Of a stretch of 64,000 nt of DNA, positions 18,848-29,058 are shown piece by piece; position 1 is the stretch's first letter; each line of letters starts with the position of its first letter. Source of the DNA: Lactiplantibacillus paraplantarum (GTDB taxonomy: Bacteria; Bacillota; Bacilli; Lactobacillales; Lactobacillaceae); the NCBI RefSeq assembly GCF_003641145.1, contig NZ_CP032744.1:2728001-2792000 (forward strand), in the 5' to 3' direction. The position numbers were made by a program, and so were the translations under genes. Under the pieces are notes generated by a model. The model was not told the origin of the DNA, searched no databases, and saw nothing but the letters and a program-made list of their open reading frames with translations.

Positions 18848-19681
18848 TTATGGTAACACACGTTGAATCTGCATCGCCATCAACATCACTTCTTCATCCG
18901 GTAGGGGTGTCTGAAACTTCATATTCAAGTATGCAGCCACCTTTCCAGCAATTGCAAAAGCACGCGGATTTTGACTTCTGACTATGGCTACCATTGCCGG
19001 ATCTGTATCCTTCAACAACTCTCCTGCAATAGCCCGTTCAACTAAAAATTTCACATGTACCACACATCGCTGATAATTTAAATCATGTTCATTAACTACT
19101 CCACCGGCCTGATACTTGATAATATTAATGATCCGTCCAATCAATTGGCCAGCCTTTAATGCATCCTTCCGCTCATCGGTTCCATTTTCTGCATTAATGA
19201 TGTGTGCAGCAATATTTGCCGCCTCTTGCTCCGAAAATTCAGTTTTAAATGCCCGGTTAACTAATCTAACTGCTAACTGACCAATTTCAAATTCATGGGT
19301 ATAGTATGTTTTAATTTCCCAATAAACTCGGTTGGTAATGACGATCCCTTTCGCAGCACGTTCAAGGGCAAATTTCAAATGATCCAGCAAAGCAACATAT
19401 AACGTATCACTTAACTTGCTCCGCAACTGCTCGGTCGCCTCGCTAACGATTGTTTGCGTAATTTCAATCAATTGGGGCGATGATGATGCAATCGTTGCTA
19501 GTAATTGTTCTACGTTTGGGTCTGATGATGCTACGAAAACCTGATTAAAATCGCCTTTCATAATCACAGCACCCGGCCTCTTTCCATAACCAATCCCCTT
19601 ACCTAGCAAGATAAATTCCTGATTATGTTCATCGGTAACCAAGACAACGCTAGAGTTTAACACCTTCTTAATCCGTAGCAT
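18848..19681 (-). CDS. licT: BglG/LicT-family transcriptional antiterminator
   Basis: 277-residue RNA-binding antiterminator: CAT RNA-binding domain (about 1-60), PRD1 (about 65-170) and PRD2 (about 171-277). It binds the RAT hairpin and prevents termination when beta-glucosides are transported. PRD1 keeps both phosphorylatable His (LLDHLKFALE and NIAAHIINAEN). PRD2 keeps the first (CVVHVKFLVE) but has Gln where the last conserved His normally lies (LMAMQIQRV instead of LTIHIxRV). This may alter HPr-dependent activation. It is last in the PTS-glucosidase-licT operon, whose leader carries a RAT site. Confidence 0.9.
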   Translation of the reverse strand: MLRIKKVLNSSVVLVTDEHNQEFILLGKGIGYGKRPGAVIMKGDFNQVFVASSDPNVEQLLATIASSSPQLIEITQTIVSEATEQLRSKLSDTLYVALLDHLKFALERAAKGIVITNRVYWEIKTYYTHEFEIGQLAVRLVNRAFKTEFSEQEAANIAAHIINAENGTDERKDALKAGQLIGRIINIIKYQAGGVVNEHDLNYQRCVVHVKFLVERAIAGELLKDTDPAMVAIVRSQNPRAFAIAGKVAAYLNMKFQTPLPDEEVMLMAMQIQRVLP

Positions 19682-19699
19682 TTAATCACCACACCTTCA

Positions 19700-21154
<1,455 letters not shown>

Positions 21155-23002
21155 CTAAACTCCTAACTTTGCAATATTCATAACAGATCGACTATCAAAT
21201 GTCTCATTTTTTTCGTCCACAGCAACGGCATAACTGTCTTGGTTAGTCACAACCATCATCGTAATAGGGTTATATCCCGCTGCTTTAATCTTAGCTATAT
21301 CAAAAGTTTCAAGTAACTCACCAGCCTGGACATGTTGACCAACTTGCACGAGGGATTCAAAATACTTACCATTTAATTGAACAGTGTCCAAACCAATATG
21401 GAACAACAGCTCTGCGCCATTATCCGTACGCATACCTAATGCGTGTTTGGTCTCATAAACCATCTCAATGGTACCATCTGTGGGTGCAATTAACTTTCCA
21501 TCACTTGGTTCAACGGCAATTCCTTGACCAATTAATCCTTGTGAAAAGACATCATCAGGAACATCAGATAATGGTAACACCTTGCCAGCAACTGGTGACA
21601 TTAAGTCCTCAGCAACTACTGCTGTCGCTTTTTCGTCAGTATTGCTTGCAGAACTAGTTTCTTCGTTATTTTTCCAGATAATCAGACTAACGACAAACGA
21701 AACAACGAATGAAATTCCAAACCCAATCAAGGCATGAATTAAATTAGATGGATCACTTTTGTCTACAAACATTGGTAGGCTTGCCAATCCGGGACCAACA
21801 ATCGTAAAACCAGATAAACCAGCAATTCCAACGTAGGCACCTCCAATTACACCACCCGTAATAACACTGATTAGTGCCCGTTTATGTTGTAAGGTAACTC
21901 CGTATAACGCAGGTTCAGTAATACCAAATAGTGCTGAAATTCCCGCTGAAAGTGCAACTGCTCGTAATTTGGTATCCTTCGTGCGAAGTGCAATTGCAAA
22001 ACAAGTCCCACTTTCTGAAATATTGTGTGCCAATGACGCAGGCAAATATAACGACTCTTTACCCACTGTGCTAAACGTTGACACAACATATGGAATCATT
22101 GGCTTGTGCATTCCTGTTGCAACCATAAATGGTAGCACACCGGCTAGCAATGCTGTTGCTACCCAACCCAGGTGCGTATTTAAAAATAAAATAACACTAA
22201 CAAAACCTTCACCAACAACATAACCTAATGGTCCGAGAAACAGTAACGTAATTGGTGCCGTGATCAACATTGACATCATAGGTACAAAGAAGATTCGGAT
22301 TGGTTTAGGCGAATACTTTGTAAAGAAGCGTTCCATTAATGCATAAAACAAAACACATAAGATTGCGGGAAATACTTGTGAACTATAGGTAACATTAGTA
22401 ACATGTAATCCAAACAAAGTCGTTCCCTTGGTTAACATTGCTACTAGGTCTGGTAAAATTAACACACCGACCGTTGACACTGCCACCAGCGGATTCACTT
22501 TGAGTTTTTGAGCTGTTGTGATTGCCACTAAAATTGGCAATAAGTATAACGGTGCCCCACCAACTAAGTTTAGGACTTGGTAAGTTTGACTCTTATCACT
22601 AATCCAGCCAAACATGGCCAACAACATTAATACCGCTTTTAAAATACCACCGCCGGCAATTGCTGGTACTAACGGTTGAAAAACCCCAATAATAAAATCA
22701 AGAACAATTTTTCCCCATGATTGCTTAGGTCCCGTAGCAGCACCTTGTTGCGTATTATTGCCCAATAAAATCTGAACCGCATCAAACATCTCAACAACGT
22801 CATTACCAATAATCACCTGACATTGACCACCAGCAATTACAGCTCCCAGAACACCATCAATTGTTTTCAATTTTTCCAAATCTACCTTAGCAAAATCATT
22901 CAAGGTAAACCGTAACCTAGTCGAACAATGAATCAAAGAATTAATATTTGGGGCTCCACCGACATTTAAAATAATTGCTTGCGCACTATCATTAAAATCC
23001 AT
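21155..23002 (-). CDS. bglP: PTS beta-glucoside-specific EIIBCA permease
   Basis: 615-residue fused PTS permease. EIIB (about 1-90) carries phosphocysteine in LIHCSTRLRF (C26). EIIC spans the membrane (about 105-455). EIIA (about 470-615) carries the phospho-His in LLFHIGLDT (about 535). It imports and phosphorylates aryl- or alkyl-beta-glucosides. Start ATG 23002 has GGAG 8 bases upstream; the upstream in-frame start at 23023 lies in the leader terminator. First gene of an operon controlled by RAT antitermination and cre sites. Confidence 0.93.
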   Translation of the reverse strand: MDFNDSAQAIILNVGGAPNINSLIHCSTRLRFTLNDFAKVDLEKLKTIDGVLGAVIAGGQCQVIIGNDVVEMFDAVQILLGNNTQQGAATGPKQSWGKIVLDFIIGVFQPLVPAIAGGGILKAVLMLLAMFGWISDKSQTYQVLNLVGGAPLYLLPILVAITTAQKLKVNPLVAVSTVGVLILPDLVAMLTKGTTLFGLHVTNVTYSSQVFPAILCVLFYALMERFFTKYSPKPIRIFFVPMMSMLITAPITLLFLGPLGYVVGEGFVSVILFLNTHLGWVATALLAGVLPFMVATGMHKPMIPYVVSTFSTVGKESLYLPASLAHNISESGTCFAIALRTKDTKLRAVALSAGISALFGITEPALYGVTLQHKRALISVITGGVIGGAYVGIAGLSGFTIVGPGLASLPMFVDKSDPSNLIHALIGFGISFVVSFVVSLIIWKNNEETSSASNTDEKATAVVAEDLMSPVAGKVLPLSDVPDDVFSQGLIGQGIAVEPSDGKLIAPTDGTIEMVYETKHALGMRTDNGAELLFHIGLDTVQLNGKYFESLVQVGQHVQAGELLETFDIAKIKAAGYNPITMMVVTNQDSYAVAVDEKNETFDSRSVMNIAKLGV

Positions 23003-23021
23003 TTTAATCACTCCTAACGAC

Positions 23022-23098
23022 AAAAAACAGGACCTAAAAAGTTATTCGGACCAAGCCCGTTACTTTTTTAGATCCTGCCTGCATTACCAGTTACATGT
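23022..23098 (-). promoter_or_regulatory. RAT antiterminator element overlapping a leader terminator
   Basis: On the minus strand the LicT-type RAT core TGGTAATGCAGGCAGGATCT (within about 23069-23096) overlaps the 5' arm of a terminator hairpin. That hairpin's 3' arm (TTTTTAGGTCCTG) and T-run lie at 23022-23043, just before the bglP ribosome site. LicT binding to RAT would prevent the terminator from forming. Confidence 0.85.
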
Positions 23099-23124
23099 CT
23101 AATTTATTTATATTTACAAGTAAC

Positions 23125-23185
23125 AATGTAAGCCTTTACATAGCAAAAGTCAAATGTTTTTTCGAAAAATATTACAGCGCTTACA
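23125..23185 (-). promoter_or_regulatory. bglP promoter with two cre-like sites
   Basis: Minus-strand promoter TTGACT (23148-23153), 17-bp spacer, TACATT (23125-23130). A cre-like palindrome TGTAAGCCTTTACA (23127-23140) covers the -10 region. A second, closer match TGTAAGCGCTGTAA (minus strand, 23172-23185) lies upstream. CcpA repression by preferred sugars is expected. Confidence 0.75.
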
Positions 23186-23364
23186 ATATAGCCTTATTTT
23201 TTCAACATTCAGGTCATCCGAATAATTGACACAATTGAACCCTTCATTAATTTTTTATTTAATTGCTTGTTTTTCGTTTAGCATCGCATAAACTGCTGGC
23301 CACCGTTTTTCCATACCGTTATGATTAGCATCAGATTTCAACTAATCACTTGGAGGGATTATTA

Positions 23365-23733
23365 ATGAAAACAGCGGGTATCTGGGGACTGATTATCACA
23401 ATTATCGTGTTAATTCCAGTTGGCCTTGGTTTCAACTGGTACCACTCAAACTATGGAACCACAGCTTACTACACTCAAATCACAACTAAAGGTGAGCGTA
23501 AAACCGGAAAAGATGATTCCGGCAAGGCTTATGTCTACTACCACTACTCACAGCCTGGATACAGTGATAATGGTGCTAAGAAAGATCTTTCTTTTGATAG
23601 CGTTCTGCCACGCTCACTAAAGATGGGGGCCTATCTCAAAGTCGGCTATAATGACAAACGCCAACAAGTGATCAACTGGGAAAAAGTTAATCACAAAGAC
23701 GTCCCGAAAGCGGCCCTCAATAAAATCAATTAA
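23365..23733 (+). CDS. YxeA-family exported/membrane-anchored protein
   Basis: 122-residue YxeA (DUF1093) protein. The N-terminal hydrophobic segment (about 4-24) acts as signal or anchor. It is followed by YYTQITTKGERKTGKDDSG and KAYVYYHYSQPGYSDNGAKK, the usual beta-rich domain, which is OB-like. Start ATG 23365 with GGAGGG upstream; the TTG at 23350 overlaps that site. Function in the family is not settled. Stand-alone gene with its own terminator. Confidence 0.8.
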   Translation: MKTAGIWGLIITIIVLIPVGLGFNWYHSNYGTTAYYTQITTKGERKTGKDDSGKAYVYYHYSQPGYSDNGAKKDLSFDSVLPRSLKMGAYLKVGYNDKRQQVINWEKVNHKDVPKAALNKIN

Positions 23734-23738
23734 TTGTT

Positions 23739-23770
23739 AAGCCCCAGCAAACTTTAATTTGCTGGGGCTT
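23739..23770 (+). terminator. Terminator of the YxeA-like gene
   Basis: Perfect 13-bp arms AAGCCCCAGCAAA / TTTGCTGGGGCTT followed by TTAT, 5 bases after the stop. Confidence 0.85.
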
Positions 23771-24156
23771 TATCGTGTTCCGATTATAGTCCAATCACAG
23801 ATTGCACCGCTAACGGGTCACTTTAATACAGTCAATTTGTATAATACTAATTATCTAGAAATAAGCTATTGATGCCTTAAAATGACATCTGACACCTCAT
23901 CATTTAGCTACATCAAAGTTGAAAAACAGCTTATAAAGTCTTATTTCAGTTTGAATTTTTCAATAAAACAAGACAATAATTATTTATGTACATTAATGAA
24001 CAAAATGTGAATTTAATATTAATATTTTGTTAATATTCCCAACTAGTTATGTTATGCTTATTTTCGGCTGTCATAACAACTTACTCGGCCATATAATAAA
24101 ATTCTACTTATATTCATAATATTTCGCCTAGTATAAGTATTCCAGGAGGAACATCG
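23771..24156. other. AT-rich intergenic region
   Basis: No gene seen. The right half is strongly AT-rich, and AGGAGG at about 24143-24148 serves the following gene. Confidence 0.4.
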
Positions 24157-25428
24157 ATGTCCGAAACAAAGTATTGTATTAACTGCGGAAAAGAAATTCC
24201 CGTTGACGCGACTTTTTGCCCTTTTTGTGGTGCTACGCAAGGCAAAGCCACTTCCGCTAAAGCTCAGAGTACCAGTGCTCCGGAACAGAACAATGAACCC
24301 AATCAGCCGGAACATGTCAATATGTGGATCGCGCTCAAACTAGGCATGCGCCAGACCTTTACTTGGTCACAACGAATCACACGACCCCAGTATTGGTGGC
24401 TTTACTTAGATTTAGTGTTAATTACCCTAATTTTAACGATTGTATTTGGCTTTAAAGTATACAGTTACCCAGCATTTATTCTTGATCCATTCCACGTCAA
24501 TGCTTTACAAACCGTATTATTATTAGTTTACTCGGCACTCATGTCTTGGATCTCAGTGATGCAATTCACAGCTAGCGCCCGGCGTCTCCATGATTCTAAT
24601 CGCTCAGCGCACTATTTATGGTTCTCGCTGATCCCGCTTGTCGGACCAATTTTAATCATTGTGTTCCTTTGCCAACGCTCTAAAGCTGCTGGTGAACGCT
24701 TTGACCGTTCGACCAGCCAACCAAAACACTGGACGCACAAATGGTGGACTTGGTGCCTCCTAGTCTTATTTACATTGGCATACGCTGCACTTGTTAACGT
24801 GACAGCTCGTGAAAACGCCATTGATTCTGCTTTGACGACAACTTCCAAGTCAGCTACAACTAGCTCTGATGATAGTTATAGCGATAGTGACAGTGAAGAA
24901 GCCAGCGATAGTGATAGCGAAGACTCTGAATCTGACTCTGATTCAGATTCAGACAGTATTACCATTGGTGATGATGACATTGATATTGCCGACCAACAAG
25001 CTTATACGGCCTCATTTACTGACAGTAGCTGGGCCGGCTCCACTTTTAAAATCGATAAAGTTACGGTCTACAAAACAGATGGTACTTATACGAGCGGCAG
25101 TGGTAGCGACAAACAAGACTTTAACGGAATCGTAAAAGTTCACATGAGCATCCATGCTGGCCGCGACATTTCAGCGTACCCAACCCAAGCTAAACTCAGC
25201 ACTAACGATGGGCAACAAGTCGATGCTGATGCCGACAGTGATGATTTTGATGGTGATTTAAACAGCGGTACCGATTCTGATGGCAATCTGTATTTCATTT
25301 TGCCAAAGCTATCCAGTGTCAAAAACATTACCAGTGTCCGTCTAAAATGGGATGCTAGTTACGATACTGATGACTATGACGATGATAATGACTTTAAAAC
25401 ATTTGACGCTACGCTTAATTTGAACTAG
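24157..25428 (+). CDS. Zinc-ribbon / DUF805 membrane protein with Asp-Ser-rich tail domain
   Basis: 423 residues. An N-terminal zinc ribbon (YCINCG ... FCPFCG) is followed by a DUF805 (YhaH-type) membrane domain of about 4 helices (about 60-175, with FTWSQRITRPQYWW), one further helix (about 195-212), an Asp/Ser repeat stretch (about 225-265) and a C-terminal extracellular domain of about 155 residues. The parts are known separately in Firmicutes; the function of this combination is not. Zinc ribbons on such membrane proteins are often stress-sensor or envelope-related. Single gene with terminator at 25519. Confidence 0.75.
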   Translation: MSETKYCINCGKEIPVDATFCPFCGATQGKATSAKAQSTSAPEQNNEPNQPEHVNMWIALKLGMRQTFTWSQRITRPQYWWLYLDLVLITLILTIVFGFKVYSYPAFILDPFHVNALQTVLLLVYSALMSWISVMQFTASARRLHDSNRSAHYLWFSLIPLVGPILIIVFLCQRSKAAGERFDRSTSQPKHWTHKWWTWCLLVLFTLAYAALVNVTARENAIDSALTTTSKSATTSSDDSYSDSDSEEASDSDSEDSESDSDSDSDSITIGDDDIDIADQQAYTASFTDSSWAGSTFKIDKVTVYKTDGTYTSGSGSDKQDFNGIVKVHMSIHAGRDISAYPTQAKLSTNDGQQVDADADSDDFDGDLNSGTDSDGNLYFILPKLSSVKNITSVRLKWDASYDTDDYDDDNDFKTFDATLNLN

Positions 25429-25518
25429 CTTCGAATTAATATCATTTTTATAAGCTATTCCATCCGCAAAAATTAATCACAGGTCGTAACTAAAGCAACG
25501 TCAATAAGATTAACATCT

Positions 25519-25570
25519 AAATTCACCCCCTATCAGACTAGTAAAAATCTAGTTGATCGAGGGTGAATTT
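25519..25570. terminator. Terminator between convergent genes
   Basis: Arms AAATTCACCCCCTATC / GATCGAGGGTGAATTT (few mismatches) with A/T runs on both sides. Confidence 0.7.
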
Positions 25571-25628
25571 ATTATTTCTGAAATGTTTAGTACCACTGGA
25601 ATTACGCTCAATCAACAACTGACATCAA

Positions 25629-25943
25629 TTAACGTCTGAATTGCGCCGCTTTACGCTGTAAAAATCGTGTCACCGCGTCATTAAAGTCAATCCCATTTTC
25701 AGTAGCCAAAACACTCAACCACCACACGGATTCACCTATCTTTTCAGTTAACAATTGATGATTTGCATTATCTGGCCAACTACCGGTCTGGGCCATTACC
25801 TGACGACCTACTAACGACGCATCTGTCAGAAAGGCCAATGCATCCTGCTCAGTTGTCCAAGAATGCCCATCTTGCTTAATTTCTAACTGATGGTATTGCT
25901 CACGAATTTCTGCTGACCGCTGTGCTACTTCTTTAATTTCCAA
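25629..25943 (-). CDS. MazG-like nucleotide pyrophosphohydrolase-type protein
   Basis: 104-residue all-helical protein. The pattern EKIGESVWWLSVLATENGID resembles the second acidic helix of MazG-like pyrophosphohydrolases, and HSWTTEQDALAFLTDASLVG resembles the first. Some metal ligands look substituted, so activity is uncertain. TTG start with GAGGT upstream. It lies 10 bases after the DUF3781 gene, in the same transcription unit. Confidence 0.65.
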   Translation of the reverse strand: MEIKEVAQRSAEIREQYHQLEIKQDGHSWTTEQDALAFLTDASLVGRQVMAQTGSWPDNANHQLLTEKIGESVWWLSVLATENGIDFNDAVTRFLQRKAAQFRR

Positions 25944-25953
25944 ATCACTGACC

Positions 25954-26259
25954 TCAATTCATCTTTTCAGTACTTTTAAACTGGTTAGAACCATTGACTT
26001 CTCCGTACTTGCTAGCCGTAATTAAGCGATAATTGCCAGCATTCACCGTCAATTCCACCTTCGCTTCGCAACTTCGGATATAATAATTTTTCCCACATCT
26101 TTTGACTTCATCCGGCTGTACCAGGATACGATTGACTAGCTCTTTGATTTCAGCTTCACTCAAATTAATAGCTAATTTTTTATTAACACGTTGAAAAACC
26201 CGTGGTGTATAACAAATATATGCTCTAATTGAATCAAGTACTACGGATTTTTGGCTCAT
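25954..26259 (-). CDS. DUF3781 family protein
   Basis: 101 residues matching the DUF3781 pattern: RVFQRVNKKL, KRCGKNYYI, and a final TVNAGNYRLITA segment. Function unknown. Start ATG 26259 has GGAGG 7 bases upstream; an upstream in-frame start at 26304 lacks one. Co-transcribed with the MazG-like gene. Confidence 0.7.
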   Translation of the reverse strand: MSQKSVVLDSIRAYICYTPRVFQRVNKKLAINLSEAEIKELVNRILVQPDEVKRCGKNYYIRSCEAKVELTVNAGNYRLITASKYGEVNGSNQFKSTEKMN

Positions 26260-26368
26260 CTGCCGACCTCCAATATTTAAACATGTGCTCGCTTTTGAGA
26301 ACATATGTTCGTATAATTAAGGATAACACATTCGATGTCGAAAATATAGCCTTAATCTGTAGGTCACT

Positions 26369-26461
26369 ATGAAGACTGCACTATTTCTAATGCTGGATCA
26401 ATACGCGGATTGGGAAGGTTCTTACCTGGCTAGCCAAGTAAACCAAAATCCTGACTGGTAA
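26369..26461 (+). pseudogene. N-terminal fragment of a DJ-1/PfpI-family protein
   Basis: An ATG opens a 30-codon frame, MKTALFLMLDQYADWEGSYL then ASQVNQNPDW, that matches the first strand and helix of DJ-1/PfpI (class I glutamine amidotransferase-like) proteins and then stops. No continuation of the family is readable downstream before the hairpin at 26518. Confidence 0.65.
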
Positions 26462-26517
26462 GTTGTCACCCTTACATGTCATTTTACTAATCAACGCGTA
26501 CTCGTCATCGCTTAAAA

Positions 26518-26561
26518 AATAGCGGTATCGCTCGGTCCAACGACCTTACGACACCGCTATT
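26518..26561. terminator. Hairpin terminator
   Basis: 9-bp perfect arms AATAGCGGT / ACCGCTATT with A/T runs on each side. It serves the small membrane-gene operon from the right and perhaps the former DJ-1-like gene. Confidence 0.6.
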
Positions 26562-26597
26562 ATATTCTCCACCAGCTATTGTCAATGTTACGACCAT

Positions 26598-26792
26598 TCA
26601 TTCAACTTCTTCATATCGCCCTTTAGTGTGCCCCCAAGTGACGGATAGCAGAAATTCAATCGCTTCTCCCAGTTCAACAAAAGGCAATCCATAAACAAAT
26701 GGCAAGAAATACCAAAAAGCTTCATTAAAGCTAACCATGTTAAACGTTGTTAACAGTAACAGAGTAAAGCACCCTATTAAAAGTAGTAACAC
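26598..26792 (-). CDS. Small membrane protein, unknown function
   Basis: 64 residues with a strong N-terminal hydrophobic helix and a second, weaker one. The GTG start directly follows the TAG stop of the gene above in the same frame (TAG-GTG), with AAAGG 5 bases upstream. Translation is therefore either coupled or one ancestral frame has been split. It lies downstream of the ABC permease operon. No family recognised. Confidence 0.5.
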   Translation of the reverse strand: MLLLLIGCFTLLLLTTFNMVSFNEAFWYFLPFVYGLPFVELGEAIEFLLSVTWGHTKGRYEEVE

Positions 26793-26993
26793 CTATACCT
26801 TTCGCTTGGCCATCGTCTTAACTGCCAAGGATATTCCGAGTAAGCTTAATAAAACGCCACAAGCCATGTAACCAATCAATTGATTATCATCCAACTTAAA
26901 ACCAGTATGAACTCCCGTTGAAAAATAGAGTGCCGCTAAATAAGCTATTAAATTAATCCCTGCTATCAACTGAACTCGCCCATATATTTTCAT
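26793..26993 (-). CDS. Small two-helix membrane protein, unknown function
   Basis: 66 residues, two hydrophobic segments (about 8-25 and 40-58) and a basic C-terminus (KTMAKRKV). It ends flush with the following small membrane gene. Position behind an XRE/ABC unit would suit an accessory or immunity-type protein, but nothing in the sequence proves it. Confidence 0.5.
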   Translation of the reverse strand: MKIYGRVQLIAGINLIAYLAALYFSTGVHTGFKLDDNQLIGYMACGVLLSLLGISLAVKTMAKRKV

Positions 26994-27061
26994 ATCAATC
27001 CGCTCCCCCTAAAATATCAATACCTAAACCAAACTAAAATACCATTTTATCATTCATAATA

Positions 27062-28336
27062 TTAAACTACCGACCTATTCCTCACTCCGGCAAAAACTGC
27101 TTGCCATGCAATTAGCGTTAATAACAACCATGTCATCACAGAGACACCCACTGGTAACCAAATTACTGTCATCATGCTGACCTGTATCCCAACTTGTGTA
27201 TGCCAAGCAAGGATTGTTAGCACACTGTATAAGGCCATATTAGTAATCAACATCGTTATTAAGAGTGGCATTACTTGGAAACAACTTTCCCAGCTACGCT
27301 CGCGTAACAACATGTTAAAACTAAATCCCAATCGCGTTAGCTGTTTAATATCCCGCTGTTGTTGTCGCCCATTTAACATGGCTACAGAAATCACATTAGC
27401 AATAACCAATAGTCCCGGTGCTCCGACATAAATAATAAATGAGACAATAACATTTTTGATATCCTGGCCACCAGTTCCACCAAATCCATAAAGTAACATA
27501 ATGAGTCCATAGATTAATGACTGTAAGACTAATATCGGCACGTTAACACTAGCATTCCCCGTTGAGCGACAACTTGCCACTTTCAGAAGACCAGTTGGTG
27601 TCAACTTCATAATCTGTTTAGCACCCCAAGTCATTATTGGGCGCCCCATCTGAATTTGAACCAAAATCAGCCAGAATAGTAGTACTAGGAAAACATTACC
27701 ATTGTAATCTTCGACCTCATTCATTAGCGCCTGATAATTCGCTATAATCAAACCTACTAACGATATAGCGAATAAAAGGCTCGTCAGGATCCGTCGATGA
27801 TGGTCCCACAACAACCGTCGCGTATTAATAAAGCCAGATACTACCGCAAGTCCTGTTACGATCAAACTAGTACCTAGTCCCACCTCACCAGATATTCTGA
27901 AAGTCACGTTAGGTAGCCAAATATGCCCTATATAAACCTGAAGCAATCCATATAATGGTTTAATGCTCACCACCGCCAAACCGTAGCCAAGCCAACTACT
28001 AAAAAAGGCCGTTATCCCTACTTGTACTGCAATTAAAAGTGCCAATTGATGCTGATTAGCTCCCAAAACACCCCATAAACGGTACTCAACTGCTAATTCT
28101 TGCAAAATCATTCGAATGATTGTACCTAAAACAAACAGTAACGTTAGCCCACCAAAAACCATCGGCATAATGAAAAGTGGCAATGGATTAATCTGTACAT
28201 CAAACACCATCTGGTGCAACGCAGCAATTCCTGACAAGCAGAATCCAATCAGCCAGCTTGCAACAATAAAAATAAAGCTTCCCGTCAGCCACGACTTCCA
28301 AGAAACTTGAAACTGGCGAGCCCCCAATCTCAACAT
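27062..28336 (-). CDS. ABC transporter permease (FtsX-like)
   Basis: 424-residue membrane protein with about 8-10 helices. A large N-terminal helix pair is followed by helix clusters, as in FtsX/MacB-type permeases of peptide-efflux systems. GGGGG precedes the ATG. It lies 5 bases after the ATPase gene, so the two form one transporter. Substrate is unknown. Such XRE- or two-component-linked pairs often export antimicrobial peptides or lipids. Confidence 0.8.
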   Translation of the reverse strand: MLRLGARQFQVSWKSWLTGSFIFIVASWLIGFCLSGIAALHQMVFDVQINPLPLFIMPMVFGGLTLLFVLGTIIRMILQELAVEYRLWGVLGANQHQLALLIAVQVGITAFFSSWLGYGLAVVSIKPLYGLLQVYIGHIWLPNVTFRISGEVGLGTSLIVTGLAVVSGFINTRRLLWDHHRRILTSLLFAISLVGLIIANYQALMNEVEDYNGNVFLVLLFWLILVQIQMGRPIMTWGAKQIMKLTPTGLLKVASCRSTGNASVNVPILVLQSLIYGLIMLLYGFGGTGGQDIKNVIVSFIIYVGAPGLLVIANVISVAMLNGRQQQRDIKQLTRLGFSFNMLLRERSWESCFQVMPLLITMLITNMALYSVLTILAWHTQVGIQVSMMTVIWLPVGVSVMTWLLLTLIAWQAVFAGVRNRSVV

Positions 28337-28341
28337 AATTA

Positions 28342-29058
28342 TTACCCCCTCAAATGATCCATTTGCGTAAACAATTGCTCAACTGATGGTTGCTTCACTT
28401 CATTAACAATACAACCGTCACTCAAGATTAGTGCCCGATCCGTTTGGGCCGCCTGTTCAATATCATGAGTCACCATAATGACACAGACACCTTGCTGAGA
28501 TAGTGCCCTTAATTGGCCAAAAATCACCTGACGCGATAGCGAGTCCAATGCGCCAGTGGGTTCATCTGCAAAAATAATGCGGGCATGCATCATCAGTGCT
28601 CGAGCAACAGCAACCTTTTGTTGTTCTCCCCCCGACAATTGACTAGGGACCTGATTCAAATCAGCCTTAAAATTCAATTTTTGGAGTAATTCTGTAATTG
28701 CTACTTTACTAGCTCGCTGGTGATTCAAACGCAATGGTAAAACCACATTATCATAAACATTTAATGCTGGTAATAAATTATACGATTGAAAAATCGTACT
28801 AATCGAGGTACGCCGTAATTGGGCCAATTTACGTGCCGACAACTTCTGGATGCACTGCCCATCAATATAAACTTCACCAGTTGATGGTTTAACCAGCCCT
28901 GACAAACAATTCAACAATGTCGTTTTTCCTGAACCAGAGGGACCAATAATACTGAGGAACTCCCCAGCCTCAGCCGCAATTGTTGTTTCATGCAAAATCT
29001 CTACAGACTGATTGGCAAGTTGAATTTGCTTACTGATTTTCTTTGCGATAATCATCAT
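28342..29058 (-). CDS. ABC transporter ATP-binding protein (LolD/MacB type)
   Basis: About 238 residues. Walker A GPSGSGKT, ABC signature LSGGEQQKVAVARAL, Walker B IIFADEPTGALDS and the switch His in VTHD are all intact. The family powers FtsX-like permeases; here the partner is immediately downstream. Start at ATG 29058 (or the next ATG at 29055), with GGGGGG upstream. It overlaps the end of the XRE gene by 29 bases, showing tight operon coupling. Confidence 0.9.
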   Translation of the reverse strand: MMIIAKKISKQIQLANQSVEILHETTIAAEAGEFLSIIGPSGSGKTTLLNCLSGLVKPSTGEVYIDGQCIQKLSARKLAQLRRTSISTIFQSYNLLPALNVYDNVVLPLRLNHQRASKVAITELLQKLNFKADLNQVPSQLSGGEQQKVAVARALMMHARIIFADEPTGALDSLSRQVIFGQLRALSQQGVCVIMVTHDIEQAAQTDRALILSDGCIVNEVKQPSVEQLFTQMDHLRG

